In this document: positions 1-9,919 of the stretch, one piece after another
Position numbering within the stretch: position 1 is the first letter of the stretch
Layout of the letters: every line of letters begins with the position of its first letter
Origin: Rhizobium sp. Pop5
Lineage (GTDB): Bacteria; Pseudomonadota; Alphaproteobacteria; Rhizobiales; Rhizobiaceae
Reading direction: 5' to 3'
Assembly (NCBI RefSeq): GCF_024721175.1
Contig: NZ_CP099399.1
Coordinates: 3,890,001-3,954,000, forward strand
Length of the DNA stretch: 64,000 bases
Made by a program: the position numbers and the translations under genes
The notes under the pieces: generated by a model
The model's database searches: none
What the model was told of the DNA's origin: nothing
The model's input: only the letters and a program-made list of their open reading frames with translations

Positions 1-318
1 GGTAAGATCGCAACCGAATCCGGTGCCGAACTCGTCGGCACTGACGGTTTCGACCAGTCGATCCAGCTCGTGCTCACCAAGCGCGCCGATGCGACGATCA
101 ACGACAGCCTCTCCTTCCTCGATTTCAAGAAGCACAAGCCGGACGCACCGGTGAAGATCGCCGCCGAGCAGGAAAATGCCGATTACTCCGGCGTCATCAT
201 CCGCAAGAGTGAGCCGGAGCTGCTTGAAGCAATCAACAAGGCGCTCGCCGACATCAAGGCCGACGGCACTTACAAGAAGATCGCCGATAAGTATTTCGGT
301 CAGGACGTTTCGAAGTAA
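1..318 (+). CDS. Amino acid ABC transporter substrate-binding protein, C-terminal part (5' end outside window)
   Basis: The reading frame is open from the first base and ends at a TAA at 316-318, leaving about 105 residues of the C-terminal lobe of a periplasmic binding protein. The tail (KIADKYFGQDVSK) and the preceding stretch about alternation of substrate and helix (LLEAINKALADIKADGTYKKI) are typical of family 3 (polar amino acid / cystine type) binding proteins. A permease and an ATPase of the same transporter class follow on the same strand, so it delivers an amino acid to that system in the periplasm. Signal peptide and most of the ligand pocket lie outside the window, so the substrate cannot be judged. 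Confidence 0.85.
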   Translation, partial: GKIATESGAELVGTDGFDQSIQLVLTKRADATINDSLSFLDFKKHKPDAPVKIAAEQENADYSGVIIRKSEPELLEAINKALADIKADGTYKKIADKYFGQDVSK

Positions 319-337
319 GTCCCGCTAAGAGAAAAGG

Positions 338-493
338 CCCCTCCCCAACCCTCCCCACAAGGGGGAGGGGCTTAGGCGGCGGACCGCCTCATTTCAAAAA
401 AATCGCCGCGGCCTGCAGCTCGGTTGCTATTTCGTGCCAAGCGAGCGACTAGATTAAGTCCCTCCCCCTTGTGGGGAGGGGGTTGGGGAGGGG
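338..493. repeat. Large imperfect inverted repeat between binding-protein and permease genes
   Basis: Arms at 338-374 and 455-493 are reverse complements over about 37 bases, with one substitution and two extra G in the second arm. They are separated by about 80 bases. Each arm is itself a run of CCCCTCCCC / GGGGAGGGG blocks. The element fills the gap between the binding-protein stop and the permease start. A stem this strong in the transcript would lower downstream expression or protect the upstream message, a common arrangement when binding protein is needed in excess. The purine/pyrimidine blocks resemble dispersed intergenic repeats of rhizobial genomes; copy number cannot be judged here. 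Confidence 0.75.
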
Positions 494-536
494 TATTTCG
501 AGATATCCCTGCTCAACCCCACGAGAGAGAATACCT

Positions 537-1217
537 GTGGCGCACTGGCTCCAACTGATGGCGGAATCACTTCCCTCGCTCCTCTGGGCGGGCCTGATCT
601 TCACGATCCCCCTCACCCTGCTGTCCTTCATCTTCGGCCTGGCTCTCGGCCTGATCACCGCGATCGCCCGCCTTTTCGGTCCGGCTCCCGTTGCGGCCAT
701 CGCCCGCTTCTATGTCTGGGTCATCCGCGGCACGCCGCTGCTCGTCCAGCTCTTCGTGATCTTCTACGGCCTGCCGAGCATCGGCATCCTGCTCGACGCT
801 TTTCCGGCCGCTCTCATCGGCTTTACATTGAATATCGGCGCCTATAGCTCCGAGATCATCCGTGCCGTTATCTCCTCGGTGCCCAAGGGCCAATGGGAGG
901 CCGCCTATTCGATCGGCATGAGCTGGCGCCAGGCGATGAGCCGGACGATCCTGCCGCAGGCCGGCCGCGTCGCGGTGCCACCTCTATCGAACACCTTCAT
1001 CTCGCTTGTGAAGGATACGTCGCTTGCAGCCGCCATCACCGTGCCGGAACTTTTCCAGGCCGCACAGCGCATCGTCGCCACCACCTATGAGCCGCTCATC
1101 CTTTATATCGAGGCAGCGCTGATCTATCTCGTCCTCAGCTCCGTCCTCTCGCAGTTGCAGGTGCGGCTGGAACGGCGTTTCGCGCGTTATGGCGGCATGC
1201 TGGAGGCAAATGCATGA
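537..1217 (+). CDS. Polar amino acid ABC transporter permease
   Basis: Inner-membrane permease of a histidine/glutamate/cystine-type importer, about 226 residues, the usual size. It has several hydrophobic segments (for example residues about 15-45 and 185-205). The EAA loop that docks the ATPase reads EAAYSIGMSWRQAMSRTILPQA. I place the start at the GTG at 537 (VAHWLQLMAESLPS) rather than the upstream ATG at 471, because the upstream codons come from the repeat region and a purine-rich GAGAGA site precedes the GTG. The stop overlaps the ATPase start as ATGA, so the two are translationally coupled. Substrate not determinable. Confidence 0.88.
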   Translation: MAHWLQLMAESLPSLLWAGLIFTIPLTLLSFIFGLALGLITAIARLFGPAPVAAIARFYVWVIRGTPLLVQLFVIFYGLPSIGILLDAFPAALIGFTLNIGAYSSEIIRAVISSVPKGQWEAAYSIGMSWRQAMSRTILPQAGRVAVPPLSNTFISLVKDTSLAAAITVPELFQAAQRIVATTYEPLILYIEAALIYLVLSSVLSQLQVRLERRFARYGGMLEANA

Positions 1218-1975
1218 TCGAGCTTTCCAACATCGAAAAGCGCTTCGGCGATGCCGTTATCCTGAAGGATATCAGCATCCGTATTCCGGAAGGCAGCGTC
1301 ACCGCCCTGGTTGGCCCGTCCGGCGGCGGCAAGAGCACGCTGCTGCGCTGCATCAACCTGCTTGAAATTCCGACATCAGGCACGATCCGTCTCGGAGAGG
1401 AGACGCTCTCCTTCGCGCCAGGCAAACGAACGGGTTGGCCAGCGATCCAGAAGATCCGCCGCCAGACCGGCATGGTCTTCCAGAACTTCCAGCTCTTCCC
1501 GCATCAGACGGCGATCGAGAACGTCATGGAAGGGTTGGTGACGGTCTTGAAGTGGCCGCAGGAAAGGGCACGCCAGCGCGCTACCGAGCTGCTGACCAAG
1601 GTCGGCATGGCGCACAAGACCGATGCCTGGCCGGCGACACTTTCGGGAGGCCAGCAGCAGCGCGTGGCGATCGCCCGGGCGCTTGCGCCTTCACCGCGCG
1701 TGCTGCTCTGCGACGAACCGACCTCGGCGCTCGATCCGGAACTTTCGGCGGAAGTGGTCGATGTGCTGGGCCAGCTTGCCCGCGAGGGCACGACGATGGT
1801 CATGGCGACCCACGATCTCCGCCTCGCCTCCAAGATCGCCAATGACGTCGTTTTTCTGGAAGCCGGCAGCGTGGTGGAAACAGGCAGCGCCAGAGCGATT
1901 TTCAGCGCGCCGGAGCGTGAACGCACCAAGCGTTTCATCTCGACGATCAACGCCGCCCATACTTACGATATCTGA
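1214..1975 (+). CDS. Polar amino acid ABC transporter ATP-binding protein
   Basis: Cytoplasmic ATPase (253 residues) powering the upstream permease. Walker A is GPSGGGKST (residues about 34-42), the Q-loop sits in TGMVFQNFQLFPHQ, the signature is LSGGQQQRVAIARAL, Walker B is VLLCDEPTSALDPE, and the switch histidine is in MATHDLRLA. These are the hallmarks of the GlnQ/HisP family. It starts four bases before the permease stop (ATGA overlap) and is the last gene of the operon. A perfect palindrome follows the stop. Function as an amino acid importer ATPase is secure at family level; substrate is unknown. Confidence 0.92.
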   Translation: MIELSNIEKRFGDAVILKDISIRIPEGSVTALVGPSGGGKSTLLRCINLLEIPTSGTIRLGEETLSFAPGKRTGWPAIQKIRRQTGMVFQNFQLFPHQTAIENVMEGLVTVLKWPQERARQRATELLTKVGMAHKTDAWPATLSGGQQQRVAIARALAPSPRVLLCDEPTSALDPELSAEVVDVLGQLAREGTTMVMATHDLRLASKIANDVVFLEAGSVVETGSARAIFSAPERERTKRFISTINAAHTYDI

Positions 1976-1977
1976 AT

Positions 1978-2009
1978 TGTCTCACGTGAATCGCGATTCA
2001 CGTGAGACA
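1978..2009. terminator. Perfect 30-base palindrome, likely bidirectional terminator
   Basis: Bases 1979-2008 are a perfect inverted repeat (GTCTCACGTGAATC plus its complement around a central GC), extended by one A/T pair on each side. It lies between the end of the ATPase gene (+) and the end of the flavin reductase gene (-), where a terminator for both is expected. No long T run follows on either strand, so termination efficiency is uncertain. Each arm contains CACGTG. Confidence 0.65.
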
Positions 2010-2045
2010 CTTTAAGCGTTATTTGGCCGCTTCTGCGCGGCCTGT

Positions 2046-2618
2046 TCAGGCCGAAGTGACGACCGAGCGCGCTGCCTTCAGCGCATTGCCCCACCAGATG
2101 AGCTGATCGAGCTGATTCTTCGCCGCCTCGTTGAGGTGCGGGTAATCGCCAAGGCTCTTGCCTTCCTTGAGCACGCTCAGATATTCGCTGAAGGCGATGT
2201 GCACGCCCGTCTTCACCGAAGCGGCGCCCATTTCCACGAAGATCAGGCGAAGCTGCTCGACGGCACGTGCACCGCCGACGCCGCCATAGCCGACGAAAGC
2301 GACCGGCTTCTGGATGAATTCGCCGAGATCGATGGCGTTCTTCAGAACCGCCGTCGGCGCATGATTGTACTCGGCGACGGTGAATATGAAGCCGTCAAAT
2401 TCGCGCAGCTTCTTCTTCCAGCGCTCGGCGGTGTCGCTTTCCGCCGTGGTGGCGCGTGCTTCGCCAAAGAAATGCATGGGATAATCGAGAAGGTCGAGAA
2501 CCTCGACTTCGAGATCGGAGCGTTGGCCGACGAGCTCGGAAATCCATTTTGCCGGATGTTCGGCGAAACGGCCAATACGAGTGCTGCCGACAATGACGGC
2601 GATCTTCAATTTGCTCAT
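2046..2618 (-). CDS. NAD(P)H-dependent FMN reductase family protein
   Basis: A 190-residue flavodoxin-fold flavin reductase, full length for the family. The N-terminal phosphate-binding loop reads VIVGSTRIGRFAEHP, and the second flavin-contact segment is FIFTVAEYNHAPTAVLKNAID, the usual PEYNxxxPxxLKNAID variant. It probably transfers electrons from NAD(P)H to FMN or a quinone in the cytoplasm. A ribosome site (CAGGAAACG) precedes the ATG. It is a single gene convergent with the amino acid transporter. Which electron acceptor it serves cannot be told from sequence. Confidence 0.85.
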   Translation of the reverse strand: MSKLKIAVIVGSTRIGRFAEHPAKWISELVGQRSDLEVEVLDLLDYPMHFFGEARATTAESDTAERWKKKLREFDGFIFTVAEYNHAPTAVLKNAIDLGEFIQKPVAFVGYGGVGGARAVEQLRLIFVEMGAASVKTGVHIAFSEYLSVLKEGKSLGDYPHLNEAAKNQLDQLIWWGNALKAARSVVTSA

Positions 2619-2666
2619 GAAATCGTTTCCTGATTGATCTTAGGAGGGCGGGCGCGCAAGTCTACG

Positions 2667-2700
2667 AAAAAGCCTCCCCACCGGGCAAGGCGAGGAGGCC
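2667..2700 (-). terminator. Probable intrinsic terminator of pyc
   Basis: Read on the minus strand, GCCTCC and GGAGGC arms (2694-2699 and 2672-2677) enclose a 16-base loop and are followed at once by TTTTT. It lies about 105 bases past the pyc stop and before the flavin reductase start. Confidence 0.6.
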
Positions 2701-2804
2701 GCTAGCTTCGAAAAAACCGGCCTTTTAACAGCCCAGCTCTACACAATCGGGTGATCAGCCCGACCTAGCAAGGACGGGCGGACGAAACCTTTCGTGCCCT
2801 TCGC

Positions 2805-5800
2805 TCATCCGCCGTAAACCACCAGCAGGTCCTTGGCGTCGATCTGGTCGCCGGCTTTGACCAGCACTTCGGCGATCGTCCCATCCTTTTCGGCATGGAT
2901 CGCGGTTTCCATTTTCATCGCCTCGATGGAGACGAGCACGTCGCCGGCATTGACGACCTGACCGGGCGAGACGAAGACACGGCTGATGACGCCGGGCATC
3001 GGCGCGCCGACATGGGCGGCATTGCCGACTTCAGCCTTGCGGCGGACGGCAGCACCGGTCGCCCCATGGGCCCGATCCGGCACCTTGATGCGGCGCGGCT
3101 GGCCGTTGAGCTCGAAGAAGATGGTCACCATGCCCTGGCTGTCGGTGGCACTCATCGCCTGGTTGACGATGACGAGTGTCTTGCCCTTTTCGATATCGGC
3201 AAACAGTTCCTCGCCATCCCCAAGCCCGTAGAAATAGGCCGGCGTCGGCAGCACCGAGACCGGGCCGTATGTATCGGAGGCGAGCGCAAAGTCGGTGAAG
3301 ACCTTCGGATACATGAGGTAGGAAGCGAATTCGAAGTCGCTGACCCCGCGCTCGAGCTTGGTCTCGATGACTTTACGCTCGGCATCGAGATCGGCTTCCT
3401 TGAGCAGCGAGCCGGGACGCACCGTATAGGGTTTCTCGCCCTTCAGCGCCTTCTTCTGCAGCGCTTCCGGCCATCCCGACGGCGGTTGGCCGAGGTCGCC
3501 CTTCAGCATCGAGACCACCGATTCCGGGAAGGAGACTTCGCGGTCCGGGCTGACGACATCGGCGACCGTCAGGTCCTGGCTGACCATCATCAGCGCCATG
3601 TCGCCGACGACCTTGGAGGACGGCGTCACCTTGACGATGTCGCCGAACATCTGGTTGGCGTCGGCGTAGGCCTGCGCCACCCGATGCCAGCGGGTCTCGA
3701 GGCCGAGCGAACGGGCCTGTTCCTTCAGGTTGGTGAACTGGCCGCCGGGCATTTCATGGAGATAGACTTCCGATGCCGGACCCTTGAGGTCGCTTTCAAA
3801 GGCGGCATACTGGTTTCGCACCGCTTCCCAGTAAAAGGAGATGCGGCGGATCCATTCCGGATCGAGGCCGGGATCGCGCTCGGACCCTGCAAGCGCCTCG
3901 ACGATCGAGCCGAGACAGGGCTGCGAGGTGTTGCCGGAAAGCGCATCCATTGCCGCATCGACGGCGTCGACACCGGCTTCGACCGCGGCAAGAACGGTCG
4001 CCGCTGCAATGCCCGAGGTATCATGCGTGTGGAAATGGATCGGCAGGCCGGTCGCCTCGCGCAGCGCCTTGAACAGAACCTTCGCCGCCGCCGGCTTCAG
4101 GAGGCCGGCCATGTCTTTCAGCGCGATGATATGCGCACCGGCCTTTTCCAGCTCGACGGCGAGGTCGGTATAGTACTTGAGATCGTACTTCGGGCGCGCC
4201 GAGTTCAGGATGTCGCCGGTATAGCAGATCGCCGCCTCGCAGAGCTTGTTTTCCTCGGCAATCGCATCCATCGACACCCGCATGTTCTCGACCCAGTTCA
4301 GGCAGTCGAAGACGCGGAAGAGATCGATACCGCCCTTGGCGGCCTGGCGGACGAAATATTTGACGACATTATCGGGATAGTTGGTGTAGCCGACGCCGTT
4401 GGCGCCGCGCAGCAGCATCTGTAAGAGAAGGTTCGGCGCCCCCTCGCGGATCAGCGCCAGCCGCTCCCACGGATCTTCCGTCAGGAAGCGCATCGAGACG
4501 TCGAAGGTGGCGCCCCCCCAGCATTCGAGCGACAGCAGGTTCGGCAGCGCATGCGCATAAGTGCCGGCGATGCGGGCGATGTCATAGGTACGCATGCGGG
4601 TGGCGAGCAGCGACTGGTGGCCGTCGCGCATCGTCGTGTCGGTCAGCAGCACGCGCTTCTCGTTGCGCATCCATTCGCCGAATTTCTTCGGGCCGAGCGA
4701 GTCGAGAAGCTGCTTGGTGCCGTCCTTCACGGTGTTGCCGTTGGTATAGGGCACCACCGGCTGGGCAGCATTCTCAAGCGGCCGCGGCCGATCCTTGGCT
4801 TCGGGATGGCCGTTGACGGTGACGTCGGCGAGATAGGTGAGCAGCTTGGTGGCGCGGTCCTGGCGCTTGACCTGCTGGAAGAGCTCCGGCGTCGTGTCGA
4901 TGAAGCGGGTCGTATAGCTGTTGTCCCGGAACTTGGCGTGACCGATGATCGCTTCCAGAAAGGTCAGGTTGGTGGCGACGCCACGGATACGGAATTCGCG
5001 CAGCGCCCGGTCCATGCGGCTGATCGCTTCGGACGGATTCGGCGCCCAGGCCGTCACCTTGACGAGCAGCGGATCATAGTAGCGGGTGATGATGGCGCCG
5101 GAATAGGAGGTCCCGCCGTCGAGACGGATGCCGAAGCCGGATGCCGAGCGATAGGCGGTGATGCGGCCGTAGTCCGGAATGAAGTTATGCTCCGGATCCT
5201 CGGTGGTGATGCGGCACTGCAGGGCATGGCCGTTGAGGCGGATGTCTTCCTGCTTCGGGACGCCCGATTCCGGCATGCCGATGGCGTAGCCGTCGAGAAT
5301 GTGGATCTGCGCCTTGACGATGTCGATGCCGGTGACGACTTCGGTCACGGTATGCTCGACCTGGATGCGCGGATTGACCTCGATGAAATAGAATTTGCCG
5401 GTATCGGCATCCATCAGATATTCGACGGTTCCGGCGCCGATATAGTTGGTCGCCCCCGCGATCTTCAGCGAATAGGCGGCCAGCTCCTGGCGCTGCGCTT
5501 CCGAGAGATACGGTGCCGGCGCGCGCTCGACGACCTTCTGGTTGCGACGCTGGATGGAGCAGTCGCGCTCGAAGAGATGCACGACATTGCCGTGAGTGTC
5601 GCCAAGGATCTGGCTTTCGACATGGCGAGCGCGCTCGACGAGCTTTTCGAGATAAACCTCGTCCTTGCCGAAGGCGGCCATCGCCTCACGCTTGGCCTCG
5701 GTCACCTCGCGGGCGAGATCCTTCGGATCGCGGATCGCGCGCATGCCGCGCCCGCCGCCGCCCCAGGAAGCCTTCAGCATGACGGGATAACCGATCTCTT

Positions 5801-6269
5801 CTGCCATCTTCGCCACTTCGGCCATATCGTCCGGCAGCGGCTCCGTCGCCGGCACGACGGGCACGCCGACCGAGATCGCCAGATTGCGCGCCGCAACCTT
5901 GTTGCCGAGCTGACGCATCGTATCGCCCTTCGGGCCGATGAAGATGATGCCGGCCTTGTCGCAGGCGTCGACGAATTCGGGGCTTTCCGACAGCAGGCCG
6001 TAGCCGGGATGAATGGCATCGGCGCCGGAAAGCTTGGCGACACGGATCACCTCGTCGATCGACAGGTAGCTTTCGATCGGCCCGAGATCACGCGCCAGAT
6101 GCGGGCCGCGGCCGACCTGATAGCTCTCGTCCGCCTTGAAGCGGTGCAGCGCGAGCTTGTCTTCCTCCGCCCAGATCGCCACCGTTTTTATTCCAAGCTC
6201 GTTGGCCGCGCGGAAGACGCGGATGGCTATTTCGGAGCGATTGGCAACGAGTATCTTGGATATGGGCAA
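2805..6269 (-). CDS. pyc: Pyruvate carboxylase, biotin-dependent
   Basis: Converts pyruvate, bicarbonate and ATP to oxaloacetate, refilling the TCA cycle. At 1154 residues it has the same length as the structurally known R. etli enzyme and matches it through nearly all recalled segments. Domain order is biotin carboxylase (about 1-450; glycine-rich loop KASWGGGGRGM, HPGYG), an allosteric linker, carboxyltransferase (about 530-1000; TDTTMRDGHQS, the lysine in ALKDMAG corresponding to carbamylated Lys718, metal pair HFHTHD) and the biotin carrier at the C-terminus. The carrier motif is EAMKMET, with the biotinylated lysine 35 residues from the end (Lys1119). The start is a TTG behind GGAGGAG. 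It is monocistronic, with expR upstream on the same strand. Confidence 0.98.
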   Translation of the reverse strand: MPISKILVANRSEIAIRVFRAANELGIKTVAIWAEEDKLALHRFKADESYQVGRGPHLARDLGPIESYLSIDEVIRVAKLSGADAIHPGYGLLSESPEFVDACDKAGIIFIGPKGDTMRQLGNKVAARNLAISVGVPVVPATEPLPDDMAEVAKMAEEIGYPVMLKASWGGGGRGMRAIRDPKDLAREVTEAKREAMAAFGKDEVYLEKLVERARHVESQILGDTHGNVVHLFERDCSIQRRNQKVVERAPAPYLSEAQRQELAAYSLKIAGATNYIGAGTVEYLMDADTGKFYFIEVNPRIQVEHTVTEVVTGIDIVKAQIHILDGYAIGMPESGVPKQEDIRLNGHALQCRITTEDPEHNFIPDYGRITAYRSASGFGIRLDGGTSYSGAIITRYYDPLLVKVTAWAPNPSEAISRMDRALREFRIRGVATNLTFLEAIIGHAKFRDNSYTTRFIDTTPELFQQVKRQDRATKLLTYLADVTVNGHPEAKDRPRPLENAAQPVVPYTNGNTVKDGTKQLLDSLGPKKFGEWMRNEKRVLLTDTTMRDGHQSLLATRMRTYDIARIAGTYAHALPNLLSLECWGGATFDVSMRFLTEDPWERLALIREGAPNLLLQMLLRGANGVGYTNYPDNVVKYFVRQAAKGGIDLFRVFDCLNWVENMRVSMDAIAEENKLCEAAICYTGDILNSARPKYDLKYYTDLAVELEKAGAHIIALKDMAGLLKPAAAKVLFKALREATGLPIHFHTHDTSGIAAATVLAAVEAGVDAVDAAMDALSGNTSQPCLGSIVEALAGSERDPGLDPEWIRRISFYWEAVRNQYAAFESDLKGPASEVYLHEMPGGQFTNLKEQARSLGLETRWHRVAQAYADANQMFGDIVKVTPSSKVVGDMALMMVSQDLTVADVVSPDREVSFPESVVSMLKGDLGQPPSGWPEALQKKALKGEKPYTVRPGSLLKEADLDAERKVIETKLERGVSDFEFASYLMYPKVFTDFALASDTYGPVSVLPTPAYFYGLGDGEELFADIEKGKTLVIVNQAMSATDSQGMVTIFFELNGQPRRIKVPDRAHGATGAAVRRKAEVGNAAHVGAPMPGVISRVFVSPGQVVNAGDVLVSIEAMKMETAIHAEKDGTIAEVLVKAGDQIDAKDLLVVYGG

Positions 6270-6325
6270 AACGGTCTCCTCCGTCGGTCAGACACGGGCA
6301 TGCTGCACCCGCGAAGAAAATTCTT

Positions 6326-6346
6326 AACTTCTTGTCACGAGAAGTT
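6326..6346. other. Inverted repeat in the expR-pyc gap
   Basis: AACTTCT (6326-6332) and AGAAGTT (6340-6346) flank a 7-base spacer, between the expR stop and the pyc start, both on the minus strand. It could be a weak expR terminator or an operator for pyc. No T run supports the terminator reading strongly. Confidence 0.35.
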
Positions 6347-6444
6347 CAATTTCTCTTGCGACTGCGAAATGCACTTTCTCGCCATGCCAACACATGCCGG
6401 CAGGAAGGTTCCTCCGGCTTTGGCGACAGGAGTGAAAGGGAAAC

Positions 6445-7185
6445 CTAGCTTATCAAACCGTGGCGAAAGGCGAGCGCCACCGCCTGCTGCCTGTTTTTGG
6501 CTTTCAGCTTGTCCTGCAGTCCATTCATATACCAATCGACGGTATGGTTCGAGATCTTCAGCATCTTGCTGATCTCCATCGAGGTCATGCCTTCGGCGAG
6601 ATGACGCAGGATTTCCATCTCGCGCCGCGTCAGTGGCGTTTCGGCCGGCAGTACGGTTTCCAGCGCCTGCGCCTCACCCTTCAGATCGAGCAGCCGCCAG
6701 AAGGCCTTGCGCGCCACAGCCTCGAACAGCGCAATCTCCACCGGCGACAGCTCTACCGGTTTGCCGCTTATGCTGAGGCCGCCAAGAATGCCGTTGCGCC
6801 CATGGATCGGAAAAATATAGCCGTCCTCCAGCCCATGACCGAAGGCATCGACCAACATTTGCTCCATGCGTCGCTCATGCGCATCCTTGCGAAACGCCGC
6901 CATGCTCTCCCGCCAGCGGAACGGCCGCTGCGCATGGGTGAGATAGCGGACCATCGGATCGACCAGGAGATATTTTTTCGCGGCATATATCTGCGGCCAT
7001 TGTTCCGGCCAGCGGCCGGCAAGCGCGCCGGCCCAGGGTTCCAGATTCTGCTGCGAATGGCGAGACAGACTGTAATATTCGAAGCCGCATCGAACGATAA
7101 CCTGCTCCAGCTCGCCGACGAGGGCCTCGGGTTTCGAGCACTCCTCCAGAATGACAAGCAATTGAATTAACGAATTAATATTCAC
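6445..7185 (-). CDS. expR: LuxR-family quorum-sensing regulator, ExpR type
   Basis: About 246 residues: an N-terminal autoinducer-binding domain (about 1-165) and a C-terminal LuxR helix-turn-helix (about 180-240; LTRREMEILRHLAEGMTSMEISKMLKISN). The ligand-pocket residues conserved in the TraR/LuxR group are visible: the W and Y of the WPEQW...IYAAKKY stretch, the LLVDPMVR Asp-Pro pair and the PFRW tryptophan. It should therefore bind an acyl-homoserine lactone. I choose the GTG at 7185 (VNINSLIQLL) over the ATG at 7269 because AAGGGG sits at the right distance before it. In Sinorhizobium meliloti expR also lies between pyc and ndvA, which supports the name. No luxI-type synthase is in the window. 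Confidence 0.87.
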   Translation of the reverse strand: MNINSLIQLLVILEECSKPEALVGELEQVIVRCGFEYYSLSRHSQQNLEPWAGALAGRWPEQWPQIYAAKKYLLVDPMVRYLTHAQRPFRWRESMAAFRKDAHERRMEQMLVDAFGHGLEDGYIFPIHGRNGILGGLSISGKPVELSPVEIALFEAVARKAFWRLLDLKGEAQALETVLPAETPLTRREMEILRHLAEGMTSMEISKMLKISNHTVDWYMNGLQDKLKAKNRQQAVALAFRHGLIS

Positions 7186-7509
7186 AAAAATTGCCCCTTG
7201 CCCGGACCCGATGTCCGCATCGAGGCCGTCGGCGGCTTTCCATATTGGTCGCGAAACGGTCTTCTTCAATAAAATGCAGTCTCTAATTTAATGCTGTGCT
7301 AAACATTGATTAAAATGCAAGTGCAAATTGTCGCGACATATACCTAAGCGGCAATTTCCCCGCCATGGTCATCTCGTCGCACCCTGCGATAGTACGTTTG
7401 TGTTAATCCACGCGCGGGGGAACCCTGAATGCTCCGTTAATCGCCGGTTCAGGTAACCTTTTGTAGCATCGCACGATCCCGTTATTCGCAGATGCACAAG
7501 AGGTTAGAC
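7186..7509. other. Divergent promoter region expR / ndvA
   Basis: These 324 bases separate two divergent genes and hold no convincing gene. They are more AT-rich than their surroundings near 7270-7330 and must contain both promoters. I could not assign -35/-10 pairs with confidence. A CTGAA / TTCAG inverted pair flanks 7435-7455. Confidence 0.5.
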
Positions 7510-9273
<1,764 letters not shown>

Positions 9274-9292
9274 TCGGTTCGAGTTTTACGAC

Positions 9293-9330
9293 AAAGGCCG
9301 GAAGGAGCAATCCTTCCGGCCTTTTTGTTT
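9293..9330 (+). terminator. Intrinsic terminator of ndvA
   Basis: Arms AAAGGCCGGAAGGA and TCCTTCCGGCCTTT close a GCAA loop and run into TTTTTGTTT. It lies 20 bases after the ndvA stop and is one of the clearest terminators in the window. Confidence 0.92.
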
Positions 9331-9516
9331 GCCGCGAGGCCGCCTTACCGTGTGGTACTCCCGTGGCCTTTCCTTGGCCATTGCCAACCTTAGTCGTCTT
9401 GCCGCGCCGCCCCCGCTGCTCCACCCGGCAACGTCTGCGATCTAAGCCGCGCTGATTGATCACCCCACGGATCTTTCCTATTTTCCCCTTGCCACTGCAC
9501 ATCCGGGAGAAGCCCC

Positions 9517-9870
9517 ATGAAGGTCCTGCGCATCGTCGCCAATATCGCGGCGCCCGACATCACGCCGGCCCGGCGCTTCTATCAGGAGATTCTCGGCCTC
9601 GACCTCATGATGGACCATGGCTGGATCGCGACGTTCGGCGCCGCCAGGCCCATGAACGTTCAGGTGAGCATCGCCAGCGAAGGCGGCTCCGGAACGGAGG
9701 TGCCTGACCTCTCTATCGAGGTCGACGATCTCGATTCCGCTTTCAAGGCAATGTCGGCCGCCGGCTTTCCGATCGTATATGGCCCGGCCGACGAACCCTG
9801 GGATGTCAGGCGGTTTTACGTGCGCGATCCGTTCGGCAAGCTGGTGAACATTGTTGCCCATAAAAATTGA
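9517..9870 (+). CDS. VOC (glyoxalase/bleomycin resistance) superfamily protein
   Basis: A 117-residue single-domain protein with the paired beta-alpha-beta-beta-beta repeats of the vicinal oxygen chelate fold. It opens with NIAAPDITPARRFYQEILGLDL and closes with VRRFYVRDPFGKLVNIVAH, the usual end of glyoxalase-like enzymes. The start ATG follows GGGAGAAGCCCC. Such proteins bind a metal between two half-domains and may act as lyases, dioxygenases or antibiotic binders; the specific reaction cannot be predicted. It lies between ndvA and convergent opgC without an obvious link to glucan metabolism. Confidence 0.82.
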   Translation: MKVLRIVANIAAPDITPARRFYQEILGLDLMMDHGWIATFGAARPMNVQVSIASEGGSGTEVPDLSIEVDDLDSAFKAMSAAGFPIVYGPADEPWDVRRFYVRDPFGKLVNIVAHKN

Positions 9871-9895
9871 GCCGGCGGGCACCAGCCACCGGCTC
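9869..9895. terminator. Hairpin between convergent VOC and opgC genes
   Basis: GAGCCGG (9869-9875) and CCGGCTC (9889-9895) form a 7-base stem with a 13-base loop, starting at the VOC stop codon. Only a modest pyrimidine tail follows, so it is a weak terminator candidate. Confidence 0.45.
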
Positions 9896-9919
9896 TGTCA
9901 TTTCACATAAATCCAATCT

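Noticed and set aside
4551..6572. 673-codon open frame on the plus strand opposite pyc
   Set aside because: It is the complement of a strongly conserved enzyme gene; its protein is histidine/arginine-rich low-quality sequence with no family. High GC content produces such antisense frames.
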